Shown piece by piece: positions 23,562 through 31,551 of a DNA stretch of 40,828 nt. This stretch comes from CAYUXF01 sp964448755. GTDB lineage: Bacteria; Margulisbacteria; Termititenacia; Termititenacales; CAYUXF01. Numbering within the stretch: position 1 is the stretch's first letter; each line of letters opens with the position of its first letter. A model generated the notes under the pieces. That model was not told where the DNA came from. It was given only the letters and a program-made list of their open reading frames with translations, and ran no database searches. The stretch covers positions 1-40,828 of the forward strand of contig CAYUXF010000006.1 in NCBI GenBank assembly GCA_964448755.1. Reading direction: 5' to 3'. A program made the translations under genes and the position numbers.

Positions 23562-25748
23562 TTAAACAATCTCGACTCCGGCGCGTTTGGAGTTACGAAC
23601 AAAAATAACCAGCGGCAGCATTTGCACATATTTTGCCAGCCCTTGATAATATTCCCGCTCAGTACCTTTTTCCGGATAAGCTAAGCCCAGCATTGTCATA
23701 CGACTTTGCCCTGATCTTTCTAAAATATGTTCGCCAATAGAACGTTGCCGTTCAATGATCAAAATTTCGGCATCAATGCGCGCCACGGCAAGAAAAGTTT
23801 TGAGCTGTTCCTCTTTCTCTTTAATATCTTGTGCCGGCAAAGCCATTAAAACCCTCAATTTTATCTGCTGCCAATCCTGATGCATTTTTAACTGATGCGC
23901 TAATAACAGCATCAATTCTATATTGCGGTCCTGGCCGCCCCACCAGATATCAACAAACGCGGCCGTTGCCGTCTTGGCGGAATTTGTTCCTAGAACCACC
24001 GTATTTTTGCCAATATAGAACTGGTTGCGGATCATTGCCACAAAATGTTTCTGCTGCAGCCAGGACATCTCCTGCCAGGGAAACATCACCGTATTCGGCT
24101 TAATATCACCAATACCAGCCGACTGCACAATAATGGCAGTATCCTTCTCAAAATTTTCAATTACACTCGTTGAAACAAAGGCGTTAATCCCTTGCTCTTT
24201 TAAAAACTGTTCGGTCTTTTTTTCACTGCGAATAATTTCACGAACATTCTCTTCCAGCTTGCCTTGAATTAAATTGCAGGCCAAAACAATACTACTTTCA
24301 TGCGCAAACCAGTGCGCCGCACGGACCAGCTCTTTTTGTTTTTCCGGATCACTGCTAAAAACCAAAATGTTCGGCCGCCAGTTCTTAGGGTCATTTTTAA
24401 GTTCTTTTAATTTATTTAAACAAAAGTTAGTAACTGTCAGCCAAAATCCTTTGCCGATATCACCCCAGGCCTGCTGCCAGCTGCGCCGTTTAAGTAAAAA
24501 ATAGATCAAAATAATAAACATTAAGGCTATCAACGACGCCAGCTGATTAATGATAAACATAATAGCAAAACAGCTGCCGGCGCCTATTAAAGAAACATAC
24601 CAGGGCGTTTTAAAGCCGGGACGATACTGCGGATTCTTCACCAGCGTTTCTAGTCCGGCCACAAAATTTAAAGTGCCATAGGTGGTTAAAAAAAACATTG
24701 TTAAGATCGGCGCAATTGTCTCTATTGAGCCAAAAACCACGGCGATAAAACCAATAATAAAAGTTAAAAATAAAGCAACTAGCGGTTCATCTTGTTTGCC
24801 GACTCCCTGCCCTAAAAACTTAGGGAAAATATTATCGCGGGCCAGCGCCTGTAAAGTGCGCGGTGCGCTCATAATAGAACCAAACGCCGAAGAAATAGTA
24901 GCGGCCCAAATACCCAGAAGCACGAGAAAGGGCCAGCGGGCTACTTGTGAGACTATCATATAGTTGCTCAGCAGTTCACTGTTAGGGGCACAAAAACCAA
25001 TAGAAAAAGATACCGTAAAATAAACTAAAAACCCCGTAATAATTGCCGCTAAAGTACCGCGTGGAATACTTCTCTGCGGATCTTTAAGATCACCAGACAT
25101 GCTAACTCCGGCTAAAATTCCTGTAACTGCCGGAAAATAAACAGCAAAGACAGCCCAAAAACCTGGCGAACCAGCCGCCTGACGCCAGATCAACGGCGTA
25201 TATTTTAAAATCCCCGGCGAAAGAACACTAAAAAAATAAGAGAATAGCGATCCGGCAACAGCCAGTAAAATAATGTATTGTAATTTAATAACAAATTTTG
25301 TCCCAATAAAGGAAATTATTGTCACCAAAATAATCGTTATCACCGCCGCCTGCTGCAAATTAACCGCCGGCCAAACTAAGCGCAAAGATTCAGCAAAACC
25401 AATCACATATAAAGGGACCGAAAGCGCCTGCGAAAAATAAAGCGGCAGTCCGACCGAACCACCAAAAGCATAGCCCAATGAACGGGAGATCATATAATAA
25501 GCGCCGCCCGTCTTGACTTCCATATTAGTAGAAATAGAAGAGATCGAAAGCCCAGTAATAAATGTGATAGCACTGGCAGAAACCACAATGACCAGCGCTC
25601 TAGCTAAACCGACACTGCCGACTACCCAGCTCAAACGCAAATAGAGAATGACGCCTAAAATAGTAAGAATACTTGGCGTAAAAACACCGGCAAACGTGGA
25701 AAGCGAGCGTTTCTCATCGCGTGGTTTGATCAACCTATCTAAAAACAC
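23562..25748 (-). CDS. SLC12-type cation-chloride cotransporter / APC permease
   Basis: A membrane transporter of about 728 residues. Some twelve hydrophobic segments span about 20-425, and a soluble C-terminal domain follows. The motif F-T-P-S-I-L-T-I-L-G-V-I-L-Y-L-R-L in the first helix and G-G-A-Y-Y-M-I-S-R-S are hallmarks of the cation-chloride cotransporters (SLC12) within the APC superfamily. The C-terminal R-P-N-I-L-V-F region resembles the SLC12 cytosolic domain. Known relatives move K+, Na+ and Cl-, or amino acids, so the substrate is open. I chose the GTG at 25748, seven bases after AGGAG; a TTG at 25754 almost touches that site. It faces malic enzyme with a 3-base gap. Confidence 0.88.
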   Translation of the reverse strand: MFLDRLIKPRDEKRSLSTFAGVFTPSILTILGVILYLRLSWVVGSVGLARALVIVVSASAITFITGLSISSISTNMEVKTGGAYYMISRSLGYAFGGSVGLPLYFSQALSVPLYVIGFAESLRLVWPAVNLQQAAVITIILVTIISFIGTKFVIKLQYIILLAVAGSLFSYFFSVLSPGILKYTPLIWRQAAGSPGFWAVFAVYFPAVTGILAGVSMSGDLKDPQRSIPRGTLAAIITGFLVYFTVSFSIGFCAPNSELLSNYMIVSQVARWPFLVLLGIWAATISSAFGSIMSAPRTLQALARDNIFPKFLGQGVGKQDEPLVALFLTFIIGFIAVVFGSIETIAPILTMFFLTTYGTLNFVAGLETLVKNPQYRPGFKTPWYVSLIGAGSCFAIMFIINQLASLIALMFIILIYFLLKRRSWQQAWGDIGKGFWLTVTNFCLNKLKELKNDPKNWRPNILVFSSDPEKQKELVRAAHWFAHESSIVLACNLIQGKLEENVREIIRSEKKTEQFLKEQGINAFVSTSVIENFEKDTAIIVQSAGIGDIKPNTVMFPWQEMSWLQQKHFVAMIRNQFYIGKNTVVLGTNSAKTATAAFVDIWWGGQDRNIELMLLLAHQLKMHQDWQQIKLRVLMALPAQDIKEKEEQLKTFLAVARIDAEILIIERQRSIGEHILERSGQSRMTMLGLAYPEKGTEREYYQGLAKYVQMLPLVIFVRNSKRAGVEIV

Positions 25749-25796
25749 AGCCAAACTCCTTTATTCTCGTTGCTCACTTTAAAAGAGCTGGTAATT

Positions 25797-27380
25797 TTAA
25801 CATTTGCGGCCGATCCCGGCGACTTCACAAAAATCACAAACCGCCTTCAGAGCATCCACAGCCGAAGAAGTTATCCCGCCAGCATAACCAGAACCTTCGC
25901 CAATAACAAACAAACCTGGGAAGCCATTGACCTCTGCACGCTCATTGCGCAAAAATTTAACAGGTGAAGAGGTTCTGGTCTCCGCGCCAATCAAAAGTGC
26001 CTCGTTAGAAACAAAAAGAGGCACTCTTTTCTGCCAGTAATTAAACGCATATTTTAACTCAGTACAAATAAACGGCAGCAAAAAGCTTTTCAGCTCTGCA
26101 GCAGCCGTGCCGAGCTTGTGCGAGTTGTTTAATAATTTTTCCGACTGTTTGTCTTTTAAAAAATCTTGCAGATTCTGTGCCGGCGTTAAATAAGAACCGC
26201 CACCGGCCTCAAATGCCGCAGACTCTATGTGCCGTTGAAATTCAACACCAGCCAGCGGATGATTTGAATTAAGATCTGACGGCATCACCGTCACAACCAG
26301 TGCCGAATTAGAAAAAAGAGAATCACGCTTTGCATAAGACATGCCGTTAACTACACTCATCTGCTCTTCAGAGCTAGCTGCGACAACTTCACCGCCCGGG
26401 CACATGCAAAAAGAAAAAATACCGCGGCCGCTCTCTTTATTGTTGGCGGTCAGTGCATAATCGGCAGCGCCTAAAAAATCTGCCCGATAATATTTTTTGC
26501 CATATTGCATCAGGTCGATCTGTTCGCGAGGATGCTCTATTCTTGTCCCGACAGCAAAAGGCTTCTGCTGCAGATCGATCCCCTGTTTTAGCAATACCTC
26601 CAGCGTATCTCTGGCAGAATGTCCAATAGCTAAAAAAACATACGGCGAAAATATTTTTTCCGTGCCATTGATCTCCACACCAGCAATTACCCCTTTTTCT
26701 AAAATAAGTTTAGTCAGCTTACTGTTAAATTTGATCTCTGCTCCGTGAGCCAGCAGATACTCTCTGATATTTTTGACAACCTGTCGAATGACTTCTGTCC
26801 CTAAATGAGGTTTATTTTGATATAAAATTTCTGGCGGCGCGCCGAAATCGACAAGTGTTTTTAAAAATTTAGCGATAAAAAAATTATCTTTAATACGTGT
26901 ATTTAGTTTGCCATCAGAATAAGCGCCGGCCCCACCTTCGCCAAATTGAATATTAGATTCCGTATTAATTTTTTTATTTAAAATAAAATCAGCAATGTCT
27001 TTTTCGCGTTCATCTATAGCTTTACCACGCTCAAAAATTACCGGTTTGATACCCAGCTCTAAAAAAGTTAACGCGGCAAATATTCCCGCCGGGCCAAACC
27101 CGATAATAATCGGCCGTTCGCTGATCTTTTTGCCGGGCAGAAGATCGAGATCAAATTCAGTATAAACAGTTCCGTCTGTTAAAGGCTCTGCCAGTTCTAC
27201 CGCTGCGCTATACTCAAAATAGAACTGCTCTTTTTTGCGGGCATCAAGCGAGCGTCTAATTTTTTTAACCGATAAAATATCATTGGCAGGGACACTCAAC
27301 TTTCTGACTATCGCCTTTACGAGCGCATCTGCAGAGTCATCTTCTGCCCTAACACGAATATTAGAAATAATATAGAACAT
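25797..27380 (-). CDS. FAD-dependent dehydrogenase, COG2509 type
   Basis: A 527-residue flavoprotein. An N-terminal domain of about 85 residues precedes the FAD-binding motif I-I-G-F-G-P-A-G-I-F (92-101), then E-R-G-K, and later F-G-E-G-G-A-G-A-Y-S-D-G-K-L-N-T-R, which is characteristic of this group. The C-terminus has V-I-G-E-G-S-G-Y-A-G-G-I-T-S-S-A-V-D, contacting FAD. C-M-C-P-G-G-E-V is another family motif. The substrate is unknown for these proteins. It follows ppnP by 3 bases and is probably co-transcribed. The TACTAT encoding the last two ppnP codons lies six bases before the ATG, so a leaderless internal transcript is possible but weakly supported. Confidence 0.93.
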   Translation of the reverse strand: MFYIISNIRVRAEDDSADALVKAIVRKLSVPANDILSVKKIRRSLDARKKEQFYFEYSAAVELAEPLTDGTVYTEFDLDLLPGKKISERPIIIGFGPAGIFAALTFLELGIKPVIFERGKAIDEREKDIADFILNKKINTESNIQFGEGGAGAYSDGKLNTRIKDNFFIAKFLKTLVDFGAPPEILYQNKPHLGTEVIRQVVKNIREYLLAHGAEIKFNSKLTKLILEKGVIAGVEINGTEKIFSPYVFLAIGHSARDTLEVLLKQGIDLQQKPFAVGTRIEHPREQIDLMQYGKKYYRADFLGAADYALTANNKESGRGIFSFCMCPGGEVVAASSEEQMSVVNGMSYAKRDSLFSNSALVVTVMPSDLNSNHPLAGVEFQRHIESAAFEAGGGSYLTPAQNLQDFLKDKQSEKLLNNSHKLGTAAAELKSFLLPFICTELKYAFNYWQKRVPLFVSNEALLIGAETRTSSPVKFLRNERAEVNGFPGLFVIGEGSGYAGGITSSAVDALKAVCDFCEVAGIGRKC

Positions 27381-27383
27381 TAA

Positions 27384-27665
27384 CTAATAGTAACGGCAAA
27401 TATACGAAACCGCTTCGGTAGCAGCAACTTGAAAACTACTTTTGGCCTCTATTTCAAAGGATTTACCTGAACTAAAAACCTGCCACTCATTCTGGCCAGC
27501 GATCTTAACTTTCATGTTACCGGAAACAACAGTCATTACCTCTTTAGTGCCGGTATTGAACTCATATTCGCCGGGAAGAATTACGCCGACAGAAGCCTGT
27601 CCAACATGGTCATTAAAACCCAGCGATCTAACTTTGCCGGAAAAATATTCATTAACTTTGATCAT
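27384..27665 (-). CDS. ppnP: Pyrimidine/purine nucleoside phosphorylase PpnP
   Basis: A 93-residue cupin-fold enzyme that cleaves nucleosides with phosphate, releasing the base and (deoxy)ribose-1-phosphate. V-N-E-Y-F-x-G-K-V-x-S-L, V-G-V-I-x-P-G-E-Y-E-F, T-V-V-S-G-x-M-x-V and F-E-I-E-A-K-S-S-F-Q-V match the YaiE/PpnP family, and the length is exact. GGAGGT precedes the ATG. It is upstream of the COG2509 flavoprotein in an operon; the functional link is unclear. Confidence 0.95.
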   Translation of the reverse strand: MIKVNEYFSGKVRSLGFNDHVGQASVGVILPGEYEFNTGTKEVMTVVSGNMKVKIAGQNEWQVFSSGKSFEIEAKSSFQVAATEAVSYICRYY

Positions 27666-27765
27666 TATAATACCTCCGCTTTTATTCTGAACTTAATTAT
27701 ATCTAGATTAGCTTTAAAGCGGTAGCGTTTTAAAAGATCACTTTAATTTTTAACAAACTAAAAAA

Positions 27766-28521
27766 ATGGACCTGAAAATAAAAAGTTCCGATAAAATCAC
27801 ACACAGAGAAAATTTATTAAATATGTTAAAAAAAATTATTAAAGAAACTATTGCCAACATCTGGAAAAAAGTAACCTCCGCCAATGAGCTCTTGGACATT
27901 GTCGATAATTATATAAGCCAGGGCGATCACGCCCGTGACCGAGGACACTACGACCAAGCCATTATTAATTATGAGATTTCCTGTAGCCTAATGGAAAAAT
28001 ACTGGCAGGGACTTTACCAAAACGCCCTGCTAATAAAAGAAGACCCGGCCGATTACAAAAAATTCAAAAATGATGTTGATTATGTTATAAAAAATTATAC
28101 ACGCACCAGCTACCGCGGTTACGCCTTGGCTTATAACAAATTGGCACAAATTTATCAATTAAAAGGCGACATTCTTAAGGCTCATGAATACCTGGAAAAA
28201 GCGCATGACTCGCTGGTCTTCATTACCAGTAAAGAAATGGCTCAAGCTATTAAATCTGAGATAACTGATTTTTATAAGATGGTCAGGGAAATTGATCAAG
28301 AACCGTATGAAAACAAAGTCGATGAACTACAGTATAAAATGATCTTATTTGAGCATTACTGTTTTACTAAAAAAGAGAAAAAGGCAAAGGATCTCCTAGA
28401 AAAAATAGAAACAATTTATAAAATCATTACACAAGAAGGCTCTCAAAAAAATAAAATCATTTTAAAAAATAACCTCATCCAAACAGCCCAAGAAAAGTAT
28501 CAGAAATATTTTGCCGGGTAA
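27766..28521 (+). CDS. TPR-like protein of unknown function
   Basis: A 251-residue helical protein. D-H-A-R-D-R-G-H-Y-D-Q-A-I-I-N-Y-E (about 57-73) and Y-N-K-L-A-Q-I-Y-Q-L-K-G-D-I-L-K-A-H-E-Y (about 123-142) have the A/G/Y spacing of tetratricopeptide repeats, so it probably binds another protein. No signal or membrane segments. The frame is closed by TAA with composition similar to its neighbours. No Shine-Dalgarno sequence or clear promoter precedes the ATG. A second ATG (residue 19, M-L-K-K-I-I-K-E) is a possible alternative start. It is not obviously linked to the convergent Fic gene. Confidence 0.7.
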   Translation: MDLKIKSSDKITHRENLLNMLKKIIKETIANIWKKVTSANELLDIVDNYISQGDHARDRGHYDQAIINYEISCSLMEKYWQGLYQNALLIKEDPADYKKFKNDVDYVIKNYTRTSYRGYALAYNKLAQIYQLKGDILKAHEYLEKAHDSLVFITSKEMAQAIKSEITDFYKMVREIDQEPYENKVDELQYKMILFEHYCFTKKEKKAKDLLEKIETIYKIITQEGSQKNKIILKNNLIQTAQEKYQKYFAG

Positions 28522-28567
28522 AGCAAGTGGTAGGATACGGCTAGATTAATTATAAAAATAAAATCAT

Positions 28568-29728
28568 CTAAATTTTTAATAGATAACTTGTTGAACGGCC
28601 TCTATTAACAATAGTTAATATTTTTAACTGAACCAATTGACCAAAATCTTTTCTAGCTGTCTCATCTGAACATTTATTTATTTTGCAATATTTTCTGGTA
28701 GTAATTGGTTCTTCAGTTTTCAAAAGAATAGCAAGTGTCTTGATTTGTCGCTTATTTAATTGCACATAGACACTACTCTTAATAAGATCTTTTATCGTTT
28801 TTATTTTTTGTTCTTTAGCAATCTCTTTTTTGACTTGTATAAGTTGATTTGCCAAAGCCTTTAAATAATAAATAATAAAATAAGTAGTATCATAATCATG
28901 GACCCGAGAATCCTGAATTGATTTATAATATTCACTACGATAATGATCAAAATAATCTGATGGCGCCAGAAAATTAATAAACTTATAATTTGCTTTTTCT
29001 AAGAAAAGATTTGAAAGAGCACGCGCACTGCGACCATTGCCATCATCAAAAGGATGGATATGCACAAAATACAAATGAACCATTGCCGCCTTAATTAAGG
29101 GATGCAACTCGCTTTCTTCATTAAGCCACTTAATAAAAAAATTCATCATTGGCATTACTTTTTCTTGCGTAGGAGCTTCATAAACAACTCTGCCCAGACC
29201 ATCTACAACATAGACCATACCCTGCCGATAAGCGCCAACTGTAATTGGTTTTTCTTTATGCGTGTTATAGACTAAAAGTTCATGTAATTTATAGATTATC
29301 TCATGAGAGAATGGCTTGCTGTTTTTTTTAAGAATAAACTCTAAGGCAACTTTATTATTGTAGATCATTTGCATGCTTTCATCGACGTAGTTACTTTTTG
29401 AGGATTTCAAGTTTAACAATGCTTCTTCCAGCGAAGTAACCGCTCCTTCAATATGGCTCGAATAATAGGCCTCTTGATTTAACGCTTTTTTATGAAAATT
29501 ATGTAAATAGTTTTTTGGCAATTTTAAAGAATCTAAAAATCCTCTTTGATTCTCAATTTCTGAAATTAATTTAATAATAATGGAATCCATTACAAACCAT
29601 AATGGTTTATCGTCTTTAGATATTAATTGCAGATTTTCTGCTTTTTTCTTGCGCAGCTGCTCAACTTTAACCCACTCTTTATGATCATATTTACCAATAG
29701 TTTCTAATTTTGTCAGGTATTCTTTCAT
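28568..29728 (-). CDS. Fic-domain protein with inhibitory motif and C-terminal winged helix
   Basis: A 386-residue protein. The Fic active motif H-P-F-D-D-G-N-G-R-S-A-R is at 225-236, complete with the catalytic His and the phosphate-binding loop, so AMP or NMP transfer to a target protein is expected. An N-terminal S-x-x-x-E-G motif (Ser90, Glu94, Gly95) is the inhibitory helix signature of self-inhibited (class II) Fic proteins, which explains the lack of a separate antitoxin. Residues about 310-386 look like a winged helix (R-Q-I-K-T-L-A, T-R-K-Y-C-K-I-N-K-C-S-D-E-T-A-R-K-D), so it may bind DNA. Repeated TTGGCGATTA boxes flank its -10 box, suggesting autoregulation. AGGAG precedes the ATG. 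Confidence 0.93.
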   Translation of the reverse strand: MKEYLTKLETIGKYDHKEWVKVEQLRKKKAENLQLISKDDKPLWFVMDSIIIKLISEIENQRGFLDSLKLPKNYLHNFHKKALNQEAYYSSHIEGAVTSLEEALLNLKSSKSNYVDESMQMIYNNKVALEFILKKNSKPFSHEIIYKLHELLVYNTHKEKPITVGAYRQGMVYVVDGLGRVVYEAPTQEKVMPMMNFFIKWLNEESELHPLIKAAMVHLYFVHIHPFDDGNGRSARALSNLFLEKANYKFINFLAPSDYFDHYRSEYYKSIQDSRVHDYDTTYFIIYYLKALANQLIQVKKEIAKEQKIKTIKDLIKSSVYVQLNKRQIKTLAILLKTEEPITTRKYCKINKCSDETARKDFGQLVQLKILTIVNRGRSTSYLLKI

Positions 29729-29749
29729 TTTATCTCCTGTCGGCTCAAA

Positions 29750-29809
29750 TTAATCGCCAAAATAAACGCCAACTAATCGCCAATAATTATACACAATAAT
29801 TGGCGATTA
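29750..29809 (-). promoter_or_regulatory. fic promoter with repeated TTGGCGATTA boxes
   Basis: Copies of TAATCGCCAA lie at 29751-29760 and 29774-29783, and an inverted copy TTGGCGATTA at 29800-29809. A partial box ACGCCAA is at 29766-29772. On the minus strand a perfect TATAAT (29786-29791) sits between the two facing boxes. This looks like an operator for a DNA-binding protein, most simply the winged helix of the Fic protein itself. A cupin gene starts divergently at 29867 and may share the control. Confidence 0.65.
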
Positions 29810-29852
29810 AAATAGTGCTATTTCCTCTGCTTTAAACCTATTAATTATGTAG

Positions 29853-29858
29853 TAGAAT
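29853..29858 (+). promoter_or_regulatory. -10 box for the cupin gene, predicted leaderless
   Basis: TAGAAT (29853-29858) ends eight bases before the ATG at 29867, and no Shine-Dalgarno sequence is present, so the transcript probably begins at or near the start codon. No clear -35 box. Confidence 0.35.
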
Positions 29859-29866
29859 ATTAATAA

Positions 29867-30184
29867 ATGACAAATATTATTAACAAAACATTACAATTAT
29901 CCGCTACTATTGAATACGCCAATGACTCCGTAGTCAGTAAGATCATTTATAAGAACGATCATAATATTCTAACTCTTTTTTCTTTAGATAAAGGGCAATC
30001 TATTGCCGAACACGTAACGCCGTTTGATGCTATGGTACAAATATTAGAAGGTGTTGCTGAATTAACTATTGGTGGCGAGAAAAAGATCGTCAAGGCCGGA
30101 GAGAGCATTATTATGCCCATGAATATTCCACACTCTTTATATGCACCAGAAAAATATAAAATGTTGTTAGTAATGATGAAATAG
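29867..30184 (+). CDS. Small single-domain cupin protein
   Basis: A 105-residue protein with the cupin barrel pattern. Motif 1 is G-Q-S-I-A-E-H-V-T-P-F-D-A-M-V-Q-I-L-E-G, with only one of the usual two metal histidines (His in E-H-V). Motif 2 is G-E-S-I-I-M-P-M-N-I-P-H-S-L, with its His. The intervening G-x-A-E-L-T-I-G-G-E segment is typical. Such cupins bind small ligands or metals and often have regulatory or detoxifying roles; the specific role here is unknown. It is divergent from fic and may be co-regulated by the boxes between them. It has no Shine-Dalgarno sequence. Confidence 0.88.
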   Translation: MTNIINKTLQLSATIEYANDSVVSKIIYKNDHNILTLFSLDKGQSIAEHVTPFDAMVQILEGVAELTIGGEKKIVKAGESIIMPMNIPHSLYAPEKYKMLLVMMK

Positions 30185-30280
30185 TTTGGGTAAAACCACT
30201 CTATTGGATTTTAGAAATAAGCTTTTGTGGTTGACTAGACCAGCAATTACAAAAATATTTCCAGGTTAACAATTATTATA

Positions 30281-30289
30281 TGGTATAAT
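30281..30289 (+). promoter_or_regulatory. Extended -10 promoter for the small ORF pair
   Basis: TGG followed by a perfect TATAAT (30284-30289). It points to a transcript beginning near 30296 that covers both small ORFs and ends near the hairpin at 30613-30644. Confidence 0.5.
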
Positions 30290-30308
30290 CAATATACAAA
30301 AGAGTTAC

Positions 30309-30479
30309 GTGTATTTTCCAAAAAGAGCTTCAATATCAGCAAAATCAAACTTATTTTTTAGAAACAAGGCCGGTTTGCTTTTAAACGCAGGTTTAGCCGG
30401 AAATATTCTAAATCAAAAAGATGTTTTTGCTAGAAAGGAGCCCATATTTTATGGACGTTGCAATACGTGGACTAGGTAA
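30309..30479 (+). CDS. Possible small ORF of 56 residues, overlapping the next one
   Basis: A GTG at 30309, preceded by AAAGAG at about five bases, opens a 56-codon frame. It is basic and moderately hydrophobic in the middle (G-L-L-L-N-A-G-L-A-G-N-I-L) and ends in T-W-T-R. The 3' end overlaps the following small ORF by 29 bases in another frame, an arrangement seen in translationally coupled genes. I do not recognise a family. It may be a real small protein, a leader peptide, or chance. It lies directly downstream of a good -10 box, which is the main reason to record it. Confidence 0.35.
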   Translation: MYFPKRASISAKSNLFFRNKAGLLLNAGLAGNILNQKDVFARKEPIFYGRCNTWTR

Positions 30480-30594
30480 AATCAAGAAAAAACTTAGTGT
30501 TTTTCAAAAAGAATTAAAAACAATAAGCGGCAAAGAAATACCTGCTACTGAAATAAAAAAAATAATTAAAAATATTATTAAAAAAAGTTTTTAG
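30451..30594 (+). CDS. Small basic protein of 47 residues
   Basis: AAAGGAG lies 8-10 bases before the ATG at 30451, an excellent ribosome-binding site, and the frame codes for a Lys/Ile-rich helical peptide (G-K-I-K-K-K-L-S-V-F, I-K-K-I-I-K-N-I-I-K-K-S-F). A strong hairpin follows within about 20 bases of the stop. I do not recognise the family. The amphipathic, highly basic C-terminus could bind nucleic acid or membranes. Because the start signal and the hairpin bracket it neatly, I consider it more likely real than the overlapping frame upstream. Confidence 0.55.
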   Translation: MDVAIRGLGKIKKKLSVFQKELKTISGKEIPATEIKKIIKNIIKKSF

Positions 30595-30612
30595 TAGAAA
30601 CTAGGCTTTATT

Positions 30613-30644
30613 GCAACAGTCATCTAAAAAAAGATGACTGTTGC
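30613..30644. terminator. Perfect 13-bp hairpin after the small ORF
   Basis: GCAACAGTCATCT (30613-30625), six A, then AGATGACTGTTGC (30632-30644). It is followed by CTACTTACTT rather than a pure T tract. It separates the small ORF from the convergent tRNA cluster and may stop transcription from both sides. Confidence 0.6.
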
Positions 30645-30690
30645 CTACTTACTTAGATAAATGTAAAAATTGTAAGTGTTTTATAGTGTG

Positions 30691-30766
30691 TGGTACACCC
30701 TGGCGGATTCGAACCGCCGACCCATTGATTAAGAGTCAATTGCTCTACCAGCTGAGCTAAGGGTGC
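30691..30766 (-). tRNA. tRNA-Lys (CTT)
   Basis: A 76-base cloverleaf with a 7-bp acceptor stem (GCACCCT with AGGGTGT), a D-arm TAGCTCAGCTGGTAGAGC, an anticodon loop CTCTTAA (anticodon CTT), a T-loop TTCGAAT and an encoded CCA end. It is the last gene of the minus-strand cluster. Confidence 0.96.
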
Positions 30767-30806
30767 ACAAACAAAAGCCTAACAAATAAATAAAATAATT
30801 AATTAA

Positions 30807-30882
30807 TGGTCGGGGTGACACGACTCGAACGTGCGACACCTGGTTCCCAAAACCAGTACTCTACCAACTGAGCTACACCCCG
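30807..30882 (-). tRNA. tRNA-Pro (TGG)
   Basis: A 76-base cloverleaf with acceptor CGGGGTG/CACCCCG, the C1 typical of proline tRNA, anticodon loop TTTGGGA (anticodon TGG) and encoded CCA. Its first nine bases and 5' flank are repeated at 31054-31066 upstream on the same strand. Confidence 0.96.
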
Positions 30883-31068
30883 AAAAACAAACAAGTTCTA
30901 ACAAAAAGCCCCTCACCTTTTAAGGGGTGGAGCTCTCCGTAAAGAACATTCAAAAAAACAAAGAACATGCTCACTGACTGAGCATACCCGAACTTAACTC
31001 TCCGCCAACGGCGGATGTGTTAAGAGAGGGCAACTTCTCGCGCAGCGAGATGTTACACCCCGAAAATA
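30883..31068. repeat. tRNA-Pro spacer carrying a copy of the tRNA's own 5' end
   Basis: TACACCCCGAAAA occurs at 30874-30886 (inside and before tRNA-Pro) and again at 31054-31066. Between them are a GC-rich hairpin region (CGCCAACGGCG, TCTCGCGCAGCGAGA) and the block CTGACTGAGCATA (30974-30986), shared with the two next spacers. A hairpin near 30908-30927 with T's on the minus strand could be a terminator. Confidence 0.75.
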
Positions 31069-31145
31069 TGGCGCGCCCGACATGATTCGAACATGTGACC
31101 CTCTGCTTAGAAGGCAGATGCTCTATCCAGCTGAGCTACGGGCGC
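31069..31145 (-). tRNA. tRNA-Arg (TCT)
   Basis: A 77-base cloverleaf with acceptor GCGCCCG/CGGGCGC, anticodon loop CTTCTAA (anticodon TCT), T-loop TTCGAAT and encoded CCA. A nine-base copy of its 5' end lies at 31268-31276. Confidence 0.96.
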
Positions 31146-31311
31146 TTAACCTAACTATTACAAGACAAACTACGTTCCCGCAGCTCTCTTTCAGTAAATG
31201 CTAAAAATCAAAGATCGTATATCCTAACTGAGCATATCGCCAAAGGCGATATCAAGCGCAGCGCAGATACGGGCGCAACAAACTAAATATCAAAAAACTA
31301 TTTTTCTTTTA
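31146..31311. repeat. tRNA-Arg spacer with partial copy of tRNA 5' end
   Basis: TACGGGCGC at 31137-31145 (tRNA nucleotides 1-9) recurs at 31268-31276. The spacer also contains CTAACTGAGCATA (31224-31236), followed by a TATCGCC-AAA-GGCGATA hairpin. Both resemble the blocks in the neighbouring spacers. No open frame is present. Confidence 0.72.
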
Positions 31312-31388
31312 TGGGGTGATCGATGGGGCTCGAACCCACGACAGCCAGAACCACAATCTGGAGCTCTACCAGCTGAGCTACGACCACC
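31312..31388 (-). tRNA. tRNA-His (GTG)
   Basis: Acceptor GTGGTCG/CGATCAC with an extra 5' G opposite C73, anticodon loop TTGTGGT (anticodon GTG) and encoded CCA. The extra G is the hallmark of tRNA-His. A 24-base stretch of its 5' end and flank recurs at 31528-31551. Confidence 0.96.
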
Positions 31389-31551
31389 ATAAAAGAAACA
31401 AACAAGATAAAGCCCTATTGAGTAGCTCTATCTGCAGATAATATCAAAAAACAAAGGCGGTGTAACCTGACTGAGCATACCGCCAAAGGCGGAAACAAGC
31501 CAGGAACCGTTAGGTTCATGGCGCAGTTACGACCACCACAAAAGAAACAAA
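31389..31551. repeat. tRNA-His spacer with 24-base copy of tRNA 5' end
   Basis: The 24 bases at 31379-31402 recur at 31528-31551 with one mismatch. They end at tRNA nucleotide 9. Between them are CTGACTGAGCATA (31467-31479), a CCGCC-AAA-GGCGG hairpin and a hairpin based on GAACC-GTTA-GGTTC. Confidence 0.78.
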
